19,584 bases of DNA, taken from DASSKF01 sp035690725 (GTDB lineage Bacteria > Actinomycetota > Actinomycetes > Actinomycetales > Dermatophilaceae). Numbering within the stretch: the stretch's first letter is position 1; every line of letters starts with the position of its first letter. The stretch lies in the NCBI GenBank assembly GCA_035690725.1, contig DASSKF010000223.1, positions 1-19,584 of the forward strand, written 5' to 3'. This document shows, piece by piece, positions 6,713 to 14,243 of this stretch. The position numbers and the translations under genes are program-made. The notes under the pieces are model-generated. The model was not told the DNA's origin. It made no database searches and worked only from the letters and a program-made list of their open reading frames with translations.

Positions 6713-9148
6713 GTGCCGACCCTCACCCCGTCCTCCTCCCGCCTGCACCGCGTCGCCCTCGTGGCCGCCCCCGCGCTCGCGCTCAGCGTGGTCGCGCTCG
6801 GTGGCGCCGCCGCCACCGCGCCGCCGGCCCACGCCAGCTCGCCGAACGTCGTGGTCTCCGAGGCCTACGGCGGGGGCGGCAACAGCGGTGCCACGCTGAC
6901 CAACGACTTCGTCGAGCTGTTCAACAGCAGTGATACCTCCGTGGACCTGTCCGGCTGGAAGGTGGCCTACTGGTCCGCGAGCCACGTCGCCGGCGACCCG
7001 CCCTCGTCCACCACGAAGCTGTCCGGGACGATCGGCGCCGGGGAGCACTACCTCGTGCAGGAAGCCGCTGGCCGGGGCGGCACCGAGCCGCTCCCGACCC
7101 CGGATGCCACCGGCTCGATCTTCATGTCCTCGAGCGGCGCCGAGGTCGCGGTGCTCGACGCCGACGGCGACGTCGTGGACCTGCTCGGGTGGGGCGACGC
7201 CAACTACTCGGAGGGGGCACCCGCGCCGGAGACCGACAACGAGACCTCGGTCGCCCGCCGCAGCGCCTGCTACGACACCGACAGCAACCTCGCCGACTTC
7301 GCCGTGGGCGACCCGGCCCCGCAGAACGCGTCCACCGCCGCCGTCGACTGCTCCACGGTGCCGCCACCCCCGAGCCACGCGGCGACCGTCGCGCAGATCC
7401 AGGGCACCAGCCACCTGTCCCCGCTCGACGGTGACGTCGTGGTGGACGTCCCCGGCGTCGTCACCGCGACCACGGGGGACGGCTTCTACCTGCAGTCCAC
7501 CGAGCCCGACGACGACCTCGCCACGAGCGAGGGCGTCTACGTCTACGGCCGGAAGGCCACCGCGCAGGTCTCGGTCGGCGACGCCGTCACGGTCGACGGG
7601 GTCGTGACGGAGTACCGCCCCGGCGGCGCGAACGACAACCTCACCACCACCGAGATCGCCGGTCCCCACGTGACGGTGACCTCCCATGGCAACCCGGTGC
7701 CGGACCCGGTGGTCATCGGGGTGGACCGGGTCGCGCCGCAGGAGACGGTCTACTCCGGTGACCCGGGTTCCGTGGAGTACGACGACGTGCCGTTCGACCC
7801 GACGACGAACGCGATCGACTTCTACGAGTCGATGGAGGGCATGCGCGTCGCGGTCCAGGACGCGCACGCCGTCGGCCCGACGAACAGCTACGGCGAGCTG
7901 CCGGTCGTGCCGGGGCAGCACGTCACCGGCGCGGTGCGCAGCATCCACGGCGGCGTCGTCTACAGCGGCTACGACCACCCCAACTCGATGCGCGTCATCG
8001 TGACGACGCTCGACTCGAGCAACCGCATGCCGCGGGCGGACGTCGGCGACGTCCTCGCCGGCGAGACGGTCGGCGTGCTCGACTACAACTTCAGCAACTA
8101 CATGCTGGAGGCGACCTCGGTCGGCACCCTCCAGCCCGGCGGGCTGCAGCGTGAGGTCACCCAGCCGCAGCGCAACAACCAGCTCGCGGTCGCGACGTTC
8201 AACGTGGAGAACCTCGACCCGACCGACCCGCAGGCGAAGTTCGACCGGCTGGCGGAGCAGATCGTGCACAACCTGCAGAGCCCGGACATCCTCGCCCTGG
8301 AGGAGATCCAGGACAACAACGGCGCCCAGGACGACGGCGTGGTGGACTCCAGCACCACGACCGGCAAGCTCACGGCGGCCATCACGGCTGCGGGCGGGCC
8401 GACCTACGAGGCCCGCTGGGTCAACCCCGAGAACGACCAGGACGGCGGCGAGCCCGGCGGCAACATCCGCTCGGTCTTCCTCTACCGGCCCGACCGGGAC
8501 GTGCAGTTCGTCGAGCACGCCCCCGGCGACGCCACCACGGCGACCGGCATCCACCGCGAGGGCAACCAGGTGCACCTCACGCACTCCCCCGGCCGGATCG
8601 ACCCGACCAGTGACGCATGGGAGGACTCGCGCAAGCCACTGGTCGGCGAGTTCACCTTCCGCGGCAAGACGGTGTTCGCGATCGCCAACCACTTCAACTC
8701 CAAGGGCGGCGACGACCCGCTGTTCGGTCGCTGGCAGCAGCCGGAGCGGTTCTCCGAGACCCAGCGGCACCAGCAGGCGCACGAGGTGCGCGACTTCGTC
8801 GACACCCTCCTGGCGGCCGACCGGTCGGCCAACGTGGTCGTGCTCGGTGACCTCAACGACTTCGAGTTCAGCGAGACCGCGGACATCCTGGTCGGCTCCG
8901 GCGACACGCAGCTGACCGACCTGCCGCGCACCCTGGACCCGAGCGAGCGGTACACCTACGTCTACGAGGGCAACAGCCAGGTGCTCGACCACATCCTGCT
9001 CAGCCCGGCACTCCTGCAGGCTCCTCCGGGAGCCAAGCACCCGGCATACGAGTATGACGTGGTGCACACCAACAGCGAGTTCCACGACCAGGACTCCGAC
9101 CACGACCCGCAGGTGGTGCGCCTCGCCATGCGCGGTGGTCGCGGCTGA
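6713..9148 (+). CDS. Secreted lamin-tail / endonuclease-exonuclease-phosphatase nuclease
   Basis: An 811-residue exported protein. A signal peptide with a hydrophobic core at about residues 13-35 ends in PPAHA, with cleavage likely after Ala41. A lamin-tail domain follows (about 44-200; VVVSEAYGGGGNSG, DFVELFNSS, VDLSGWKV). Then comes a beta-rich OB-like region (about 225-485). The C-terminal half is an EEP nuclease (about 489-808) with ATFNVENL, the metal-binding glutamate in LALEEIQD, ANHFNSKGG, GDLNDFEF, VLDHILLS and a final SDHDP. This is the ExeM/NucH-type extracellular DNase architecture, used in other bacteria for DNA scavenging or biofilm DNA turnover. No sortase signal or C-terminal anchor is visible, so it should be released. 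Start choice is the GTG at 6713, which has no ribosome binding site. Confidence 0.87.
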   Translation: MPTLTPSSSRLHRVALVAAPALALSVVALGGAAATAPPAHASSPNVVVSEAYGGGGNSGATLTNDFVELFNSSDTSVDLSGWKVAYWSASHVAGDPPSSTTKLSGTIGAGEHYLVQEAAGRGGTEPLPTPDATGSIFMSSSGAEVAVLDADGDVVDLLGWGDANYSEGAPAPETDNETSVARRSACYDTDSNLADFAVGDPAPQNASTAAVDCSTVPPPPSHAATVAQIQGTSHLSPLDGDVVVDVPGVVTATTGDGFYLQSTEPDDDLATSEGVYVYGRKATAQVSVGDAVTVDGVVTEYRPGGANDNLTTTEIAGPHVTVTSHGNPVPDPVVIGVDRVAPQETVYSGDPGSVEYDDVPFDPTTNAIDFYESMEGMRVAVQDAHAVGPTNSYGELPVVPGQHVTGAVRSIHGGVVYSGYDHPNSMRVIVTTLDSSNRMPRADVGDVLAGETVGVLDYNFSNYMLEATSVGTLQPGGLQREVTQPQRNNQLAVATFNVENLDPTDPQAKFDRLAEQIVHNLQSPDILALEEIQDNNGAQDDGVVDSSTTTGKLTAAITAAGGPTYEARWVNPENDQDGGEPGGNIRSVFLYRPDRDVQFVEHAPGDATTATGIHREGNQVHLTHSPGRIDPTSDAWEDSRKPLVGEFTFRGKTVFAIANHFNSKGGDDPLFGRWQQPERFSETQRHQQAHEVRDFVDTLLAADRSANVVVLGDLNDFEFSETADILVGSGDTQLTDLPRTLDPSERYTYVYEGNSQVLDHILLSPALLQAPPGAKHPAYEYDVVHTNSEFHDQDSDHDPQVVRLAMRGGRG

Positions 9149-9208
9149 CGGGAACGATCGGCGGAGCCGGGCTGTTGACCGGGAGAGCACGCGCACGAGG
9201 AGGCACAC

Positions 9209-9628
9209 GTGAAGCAGAGCGAGCACACCTACCCGGTCAGCCTGTCCGACGAGCAGTGGCGGGAGCGGCTGTCCGCGCAGGAGTACCAGGTGCTCCGCCA
9301 GGCCGGCACCGAGCGGCCGGGCGTGGGTGAGTACGTCGACACCGCCACCGAGGGCGTCTACTCCTGCCGGGCCTGCGGGGCGGAGCTGTTCCGCAGTGAC
9401 ACGAAGTTCCCGAGCCACTGCGGATGGCCGTCGTTCTACGCACCGCTGGCCGAGGACCGGGTGGAGTACCTCGAGGACAGCACCCTCGGGATGCGCCGCG
9501 TCGAGGTGCGATGCGCCAACTGCGGCTCGCACCTGGGGCACGTCTTCGAGGGCGAGGGCTACGACACGCCGACCGACCAGCGCTACTGCATCAACTCGAT
9601 CAGCTTGCGCCTGGAGCCGAAGGGCTGA
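9209..9628 (+). CDS. msrB: Peptide-methionine (R)-S-oxide reductase MsrB
   Basis: A 139-residue cytoplasmic enzyme that reduces methionine-R-sulfoxide in proteins. It has the full family set: two zinc-binding CxxC pairs (Cys53/Cys56 and Cys102/Cys105), the HCGWPSF substrate loop (70-76), LGHVFEGEG (109-117) and the catalytic cysteine in RYCINS (Cys127). The GTG start is preceded by GAGGAGG at 9197-9203, five bases away. It follows the nuclease gene by 60 bp on the same strand, so co-transcription is possible but not shown. The gene converges on the VOC gene across a stem-loop at 9625-9665. Length is normal for the single-domain family. Confidence 0.95.
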   Translation: MKQSEHTYPVSLSDEQWRERLSAQEYQVLRQAGTERPGVGEYVDTATEGVYSCRACGAELFRSDTKFPSHCGWPSFYAPLAEDRVEYLEDSTLGMRRVEVRCANCGSHLGHVFEGEGYDTPTDQRYCINSISLRLEPKG

Positions 9629-9665
9629 CCCGGCCGGCCCGCCGCGCCGCCGTCGCCCGGGTCAG
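9625..9665. terminator. Inverted repeat between convergent msrB and VOC genes
   Basis: CTGACCCGG (9625-9633) and CCGGGTCAG (9657-9665) form a perfect 9-bp stem around a 23-base GC-rich interior that can fold further. It starts inside the msrB stop codon and lies before the VOC stop on the other strand, so it could end transcription both ways. No T-tract is present. Confidence 0.5.
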
Positions 9666-9678
9666 AGGTCGAGGAGAC

Positions 9679-10062
9679 TCAGAGGTCGTAGGCGACGGCG
9701 TGGCGCGGCTCGTAGAGCTGGATGTGCCCGGCTCCGGGCAGCACCATCTGGATGGCGAGGCCGAAGCCGCGGTCCTCGACGTCGCCGGTGAACTGCGCGC
9801 CTTTGCCCTTCAGCTCCGCCACGGCCGCCGCGACGTCGTCGCACATCAGCGACAGCTCGTGGTGGATCTGCGAGCGCACCGGGTCCCCCTCGCCGCCCGT
9901 CAGCGGGTGGACGCCGACCTCCGAGCGCCCGCTGCTGAAGATGAGCCAGTCCGGCGCGGAGGCCTCGTCCCGGGTGTAGGCCCAGCCGAGCACGTCCCGC
10001 AGGAAGGCGCGGGTGGCCGGCGGGTCGTCGGAGTAGATCAGGGTGTGCACCGAGGTGATCAT
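9679..10062 (-). CDS. VOC-family (glyoxalase/bleomycin-resistance fold) protein
   Basis: A 127-residue single-module vicinal-oxygen-chelate protein. It begins MITSVHTLIYSDDP, a typical first strand of the fold with a metal-type histidine. It continues with ATRAFLRDVLGWAYT, a WLIFSSGRSEVGVHP strand pair, HHELSLMCDDVAAAVAELKGKG and ends in GHIQLYEP. This resembles extradiol dioxygenase/glyoxalase-like hypothetical proteins of actinobacteria; the substrate is unknown. The start at 10062 is preferred to upstream in-frame codons because the fold begins there. A TACCCT box seven bases upstream and the lack of a ribosome binding site suggest a leaderless message. The end carries a small tandem duplication, TCAGAGGTCG at 9662 and 9679, so the stop is repeated just downstream. 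Confidence 0.8.
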   Translation of the reverse strand: MITSVHTLIYSDDPPATRAFLRDVLGWAYTRDEASAPDWLIFSSGRSEVGVHPLTGGEGDPVRSQIHHELSLMCDDVAAAVAELKGKGAQFTGDVEDRGFGLAIQMVLPGAGHIQLYEPRHAVAYDL

Positions 10063-10069
10063 GCGCCCG

Positions 10070-10075
10070 AGGGTA
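10070..10075 (-). promoter_or_regulatory. Possible -10 element for leaderless VOC mRNA
   Basis: On the minus strand TACCCT ends seven bases before the ATG at 10062. No ribosome binding site is visible between them, so transcription may begin at the start codon. Confidence 0.3.
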
Positions 10076-10088
10076 GGCGCTCGTTGGG

Positions 10089-10139
10089 AATGATCGTGGG
10101 GTTCGGTGCACACCCTCCGCTCATGACCCAACGATCATT
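10089..10139. repeat. Inverted repeat between MFS and VOC genes
   Basis: AATGATCGTGGGGT (10089-10102) is complementary to ACCCAACGATCATT (10126-10139) except at one position, with a 23-base loop. It overlaps the MFS stop codon (10135-10137). It could be a terminator for the hem operon, or an operator upstream of the VOC gene. The arms are richer in A/T than the surroundings. Confidence 0.55.
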
Positions 10140-11697
10140 TCGCACGAGTGGTGCGGGTCGCCGGGGGTGGCGGGGTACCTGGCGAGGGGTCGCCCGCGGC
10201 CGCGCCGAGGTGGCGCAGGCTCACGGCGGCCTGGATCCCGGCATACAGGACCATGACCGCGGCCGCGATGCTCGCGACGCGCACTCCTGAGGCGAACGCG
10301 GCGTTCGCGGCCTCCTGCAGGGCACGCCCTGCCTGACCCGGCAGGGACTGGGCCAGCGTGGTCGCCTCCCCGAGCGTGCGGCGCGCGTGGCGCAGCACCT
10401 CGTCCGGGACGCCGGACACGCCGGTGAGCTGGGTCCGGTAGACGGCGGTGAGCAGGCTGCCGAGCAGCGCCGTGCCCAGGGCCGCGCCGAGCTCGTAGGC
10501 GGTCTCCGAGGCGGCGCTGGCCGCGCCGGCCCGGTCCACGGGCGCGATCGTGAGCACCGCGTCGTTGGTGAGCGTCTCGGCGAGACCGGCGCCGGTGCCG
10601 ACGAGGGCGAACAGGGCGACCACCAGGCCGCTGCTCGAGCTCGTGGTCGCGACCGAGCCGATCGCGTAGCCGGCGGCCGAGATGAGCAGCCCGGCGCACA
10701 CGACGGTGCCGAGGCGGAACCGCCGGGCGAGGGCGACCGCGGTGAACGAGCCGACGACCGACAGCGCCAGTCCGGGCAGGAAGCGCAAGGCCGCCTGGAT
10801 CGGGGACAGGTCGAGCACGAGCTGCAGGTACTGGGTCAGGAAGAACAGCGCCCCGACGAAGGCGAACACGCTGAGGAAGTTGCTGGCGAGCGCCACGCTG
10901 AAGGCGCGGTTGCCGAACAGGTGCAGGTCCAGCATCGGGTCGGGGATCCGCCCCTGGCGCCGGACGAACAGCACCCCGATCGCGATGCCGACGACGAGGC
11001 CGAGGACCGCCGTCACGTCCGGCCCGTGCTCGGCCAGCTCCTTGACGCCGTAGGTGGCCGGCAGGATCGCGCCGAGGGACAGGGCGACGCTGGGCAGGTC
11101 GTAGCGGCCGGCGGTGGCGCGCCGGGACTCGGGCAGCAGGAACGGCGCGAGGACGAGCAGCAGGCCCATGATCGGCAGGTTGATGAGGAAGACCGATCCC
11201 CACCAGAAGTGCTCGAGCAGGAAGCCGCCCAGGATGGGCCCGAGCGCGCCGCCCGCGGCGAAGGAGGCGCCCCAGCTCGCGATCGCGATCCGGCGCTGGG
11301 TCGGGTCGTGGAACAGGTTGCGCAGCAACGACATCGTCGAGGGCATGAGCGTTGCGCCGGCCACACCCATGAGCCCGCGGGTGGCGATGAGTGCCTCGGC
11401 GTTCGGGGCGTAGGCCGCCGCCAGCGACACCAGCCCGAACAGCGAGGATCCGATCATCAGCAGCCGGCGCCGGCCGATCCGGTCGGCGAGCGTGCCCATC
11501 GTGACGAGCAGTCCGGCGATGACGAACGAGTAGATGTCGACGATCCACAGCAGCTGCGCCGAGCTCGGGTGCAGCGCCTCGCTGAGCGCGGGCACGGCGA
11601 AGCCCAGCACCGTGGAGTCGACGGAGAGCAGCAGCACGGGCAGGGTCAGCACCGCCAACCCGGCCCACTCGCGCCGCCCCGCCCGGCGCGGGGTCAT
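10135..11697 (-). CDS. MFS drug-type exporter, DHA2 (14-helix) family
   Basis: A 520-residue proton-driven exporter of the DHA2 group. The first helix carries LLSVDSTVLGFAVPAL (about 23-38), a family motif with Asp27. The cytoplasmic loop has GTLADRIGRRRL (68-79), the MFS motif A. An ASFAAGGALGPILGG stretch (about 146-160) is the antiporter motif C. About fourteen hydrophobic segments are seen, with a Pro/Thr-rich, basic tail. The ATG directly follows the hemQ stop (TAG then ATG, no gap) and has no ribosome binding site, so translation is probably coupled to hemQ. The family exports antiseptics, dyes and drugs. Its place in a heme operon raises the possibility of porphyrin or heme export, which is inference only. 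Confidence 0.87.
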   Translation of the reverse strand: MTPRRAGRREWAGLAVLTLPVLLLSVDSTVLGFAVPALSEALHPSSAQLLWIVDIYSFVIAGLLVTMGTLADRIGRRRLLMIGSSLFGLVSLAAAYAPNAEALIATRGLMGVAGATLMPSTMSLLRNLFHDPTQRRIAIASWGASFAAGGALGPILGGFLLEHFWWGSVFLINLPIMGLLLVLAPFLLPESRRATAGRYDLPSVALSLGAILPATYGVKELAEHGPDVTAVLGLVVGIAIGVLFVRRQGRIPDPMLDLHLFGNRAFSVALASNFLSVFAFVGALFFLTQYLQLVLDLSPIQAALRFLPGLALSVVGSFTAVALARRFRLGTVVCAGLLISAAGYAIGSVATTSSSSGLVVALFALVGTGAGLAETLTNDAVLTIAPVDRAGAASAASETAYELGAALGTALLGSLLTAVYRTQLTGVSGVPDEVLRHARRTLGEATTLAQSLPGQAGRALQEAANAAFASGVRVASIAAAVMVLYAGIQAAVSLRHLGAAAGDPSPGTPPPPATRTTRAK

Positions 11698-12399
11698 CTA
11701 GCGCAGGGACGCGATGAGGTCGGCAACCGGCACCCGGTGCCCCGTGGTGAACGGGACCTCCTGGCGGACGTGCCGGCGGGTCTCCGAGCCGCGCAGGTGG
11801 CGCATCAGGTCCACGATCCGGCCGAGGTCGTCGGCCTCGAAGGCCAGCACCCACTCGTAGTCGCCCAGCGCGAACGAGGCGATCGTGTTGGCGCGCACGT
11901 CCGGGTACTCCCGCGCCATCTGCCCGTGCTCGGCCAGCAGGGCACGCCGCTCCTTGGGGTCGAGCAGGTACCACTCGTAGGAGCGCACGAACGGGTAGAC
12001 CGCGATGAAGTCCTTGGGTTCCTCGCCGGCGAGGAACGACGGCAGGTGGCTCTTGTTGAACTCCGCCGGACGGTGCAGCGCCGTGCCGGACCAGACCGGC
12101 TCGACCAGCCGGCCGAACTCGGTGCGCAGCAGGCGCCGGTAGGCGTCCTGCAGCTGTTCGATCCGCTCGGCGTGCCACCACACCATGAAGTCGGCGTCGG
12201 CGCGCATCCCCGCGACGTCGTAGACGCCCCGGACCACGACGTCCTCCTCGGCGAGGTCGGCGACCAGCGCCTCGACCTCACCGGTGACCTTGGACCGGTC
12301 CTCCGGCAGCGGCCCGGTCACCTTGAACACCGACCACATCGTGTAACGGGTCATGTCGTTGATCTCGCGGATCTGCGCGGCGGACGGCTTGAAGGTCAT
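11698..12399 (-). CDS. hemQ: Coproheme decarboxylase HemQ (ChdC)
   Basis: A 233-residue chlorite-dismutase-fold enzyme that converts coproheme III to heme b by two oxidative decarboxylations, the last step of the coproporphyrin-dependent pathway. The C-terminal half has the catalytic tyrosine in VYPFVRSYEWY (Tyr135) and the proximal heme ligand in LLAEHGQM (His158). It also has a histidine in NKSHLP (His118), which corresponds to the distal base reported for actinobacterial enzymes. Length and N-terminus (MTFKPSAAQIREIND) are typical of the actinobacterial clade. The start lies four bases after the hemY stop, and the stop is immediately followed by the MFS start, so the three genes form one operon. 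Confidence 0.95.
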   Translation of the reverse strand: MTFKPSAAQIREINDMTRYTMWSVFKVTGPLPEDRSKVTGEVEALVADLAEEDVVVRGVYDVAGMRADADFMVWWHAERIEQLQDAYRRLLRTEFGRLVEPVWSGTALHRPAEFNKSHLPSFLAGEEPKDFIAVYPFVRSYEWYLLDPKERRALLAEHGQMAREYPDVRANTIASFALGDYEWVLAFEADDLGRIVDLMRHLRGSETRRHVRQEVPFTTGHRVPVADLIASLR

Positions 12400-12403
12400 G
12401 CTC

Positions 12404-13888
12404 TCATTGTGCGCCGCGCGCTCCCCGCTCGTGGACTCGGGTCAGCGTCGCGAGGGTGGCCCGGGCGGCCGCCCGTCCGGTCCCGATGCAGGCCGGTATG
12501 CCGACCCCCTCGTAGGCCGCTCCCGCCAGTTCCAGCCCCGGCACCCGGGCGAGCGCTTCCCGGATCCGGGCGACCCGGTCCGGGTGGCCGACGGCGTACT
12601 GCGGCAGGGCGCCGCCCCACCGCTGGACGAGGGTGTCGACCGGTTGCGGCAGGGGGCGGCCGAGCGCGGCGCCGAGGTCGCCCAGCGCCGCCCGGACCAG
12701 CTCGGGGTCGCCCCGGTGCAGGTCGGCGGTCTCCCCCTGGCGTCCGACGGAGGTCCGTAGCAGGACGACGTCCCGGGCAGCGGCGGCCGCGTCGACCCAG
12801 GACCACTTGGCGCTGCTGAAGGTCGCGGCCTTGATGACGCGGCGCTCGACCGGTGGCACGAGGAAGCCCGAGGAACCGGCCAGCGCGGGCAGGTCCGCGA
12901 GCACTGAGCGGGGCAGCGCGAGGGTGACGATGGCCATCGAGGCGTAGTCGACCTCGGCGAGCCGGGCGGCCGCCGGCGGGACGACGTCGTCGAGCAGCCG
13001 CGCGGCCGGTCGGGCCGGGAGCGCGAGGACGACCGCGTCCGCCTCGACCGCCCGGGGTGCCGGGACCGGTCCGCTGACCAGGCGCCAGCCGGAGGGCGTG
13101 CGCTCGAGCCGGCGCACCAGCGTGTCGGTCTCGAACCGGACGCCGCGCGAGGCCAGCTCGGCGGTGAGCCGCTCGGCGAGCAGGCCCAGCCCGCCGGGCA
13201 CCCCCGCGAACACCGGTGGCGCCGGCTGGGTCGACTCGCGGCGGGCGGCTTCCGCCCGCTGGGCCGTTCGGCGCGCCGCGGCCGTCAGCGACTCCCCCGC
13301 GCGGGCCGCGTCCCAGAGGGCGGGGACGGCCGCCCGGACCGAGAGCGCGCGGGCGTGCCCGGCATACACGCCGCCGAGGAGGGGCTCGACCAACCGGTCC
13401 ACGACCGCGGCGCCCAGGTGCCGCTCGACCAGGTCGCCGACGGAGGTGTCCTCCTCGAGCGGGGGCAGGTCCGGTTCGGCGGCGGCGCGCTCCACCTCGG
13501 CCGGGGTGAGCAGTCCCGCCGCGGCGGCCGGGTCGGAGGGGACGCCCATGAGGGTGCCCTTCGGCATGGCGTGCAGGGCGCCGCGGGACCAGATCGCGGC
13601 GCCGACCGGCTCGGGGTGGACCAGCTCCGGGGTGAGGCCGAGCTCGTCGGCCAGGTCCAGGCCCTCGGGACGCCGGGCGAGCATCGACTCGGCGCCGACG
13701 TCGACGCGCACGCCCGCGACCTCCGCGGAACGCAGCTTGCCCCCCGTCCGGTCGCGCCCGTCGAGGACGAGGACGTCCAGGTGGGGATCGGTGCGGACCA
13801 GCTCCCAGGCGGCGGTGAGCCCGCTGATGCCGCCGCCCACGACGACGACCCGCGCCCGGTCCGGCTCGCCGGTGCCCGGCTCGCTCAC
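12404..13888 (-). CDS. hemY: Coproporphyrinogen III oxidase HemY (CgoX)
   Basis: A 494-residue FAD enzyme that oxidises coproporphyrinogen III to coproporphyrin III, given the linked hemQ. The N-terminus has the Rossmann dinucleotide motif VVVVGGGISGLTAAWEL (14-30) and DGRDRTGGKLRS (43-54), both typical of the protoporphyrinogen-oxidase/amine-oxidase fold. The C-terminus has the FAD-closing region LAGAAYEGVGIPACIGTGR. The reading frame is open far upstream through the repeat array, but GGAGGAG at 13895-13901, six bases before the GTG at 13888, and the family length fix the start. It heads the hemY-hemQ-MFS operon. Its promoter must lie in the 48 bp before the repeat array or inside the array itself. 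Confidence 0.93.
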   Translation of the reverse strand: MSEPGTGEPDRARVVVVGGGISGLTAAWELVRTDPHLDVLVLDGRDRTGGKLRSAEVAGVRVDVGAESMLARRPEGLDLADELGLTPELVHPEPVGAAIWSRGALHAMPKGTLMGVPSDPAAAAGLLTPAEVERAAAEPDLPPLEEDTSVGDLVERHLGAAVVDRLVEPLLGGVYAGHARALSVRAAVPALWDAARAGESLTAAARRTAQRAEAARRESTQPAPPVFAGVPGGLGLLAERLTAELASRGVRFETDTLVRRLERTPSGWRLVSGPVPAPRAVEADAVVLALPARPAARLLDDVVPPAAARLAEVDYASMAIVTLALPRSVLADLPALAGSSGFLVPPVERRVIKAATFSSAKWSWVDAAAAARDVVLLRTSVGRQGETADLHRGDPELVRAALGDLGAALGRPLPQPVDTLVQRWGGALPQYAVGHPDRVARIREALARVPGLELAGAAYEGVGIPACIGTGRAAARATLATLTRVHERGARGAQ

Positions 13889-13936
13889 GGCTCGCTCCTC
13901 CACGCACGCCAGCCTCTCAGGCACTCCCCTCCCGCC

Positions 13937-14139
13937 GACCTCGGGGCTCTGTCGCGAATCTCGGGAGTTTGTCGCGAATCTCGGGAGTTTGTCGCGCACC
14001 TCGGGACTCTGTCGCGAATCTCGGGAGTTTGTCGCGCACCTCGGGACTCTGTCGCCAACCTCGGGACTTTGCGGCCAGCGCAAACTCCCGAGATCGCCGG
14101 GAGAGTCCCGAGGTTTGTCGGGAAGTCCCGAGGTTCGCG
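13937..14139. repeat. 203-bp array of 20-bp units: seven direct, three inverted
   Basis: Seven head-to-tail 20-bp units occupy 13937-14076. The commonest is AATCTCGGGAGTTTGTCGCG (three identical copies, at 13957, 13977 and 14017). A second type is CACCTCGGGACTCTGTCGCG, at 13997 and, with one change, at 14037. A three-base spacer precedes three inverted units at 14080-14139. CTCGGG cores start at 13940 and every 20 bp to 14060; inverted CCCGAG cores start at 14087, 14107 and 14127. The central pair forms a hairpin (14060-14072 with 14080-14092, one mismatch). The unit has no stop codon in any frame on either strand, which explains the long spurious open frames here. It fills the divergent gap between hemY and the DUF4349 gene, the only stretch over 300 bp without a gene (13889-14243). 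Confidence 0.93.
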
Positions 14140-14243
14140 TCGTGACCGGATCGCAACCTGGTGTCGGGAGCCGATCCGGGTGCCGGGCGCATCGAAGCGG
14201 TGGAACGGGCGCACTGGGGCGGCCACCGACGAAGGGACGGGCG

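Noticed and set aside
6704..9541. 945-codon minus-strand open frame opposite the nuclease and msrB
   Set aside because: It lies antisense to two genes with complete domain motifs, and its composition is the His/Val/Arg/Gly-rich shadow typical of GC-rich DNA.
13937..14139. CRISPR array
   Set aside because: Units are contiguous with no unique spacers, the period is 20 bp, part of the array is inverted, and there are no cas genes.
13098..14243. Long plus-strand extension in front of the DUF4349 protein
   Set aside because: It is antisense to hemY and passes through the repeats; the true protein begins with the signal sequence at 14244.
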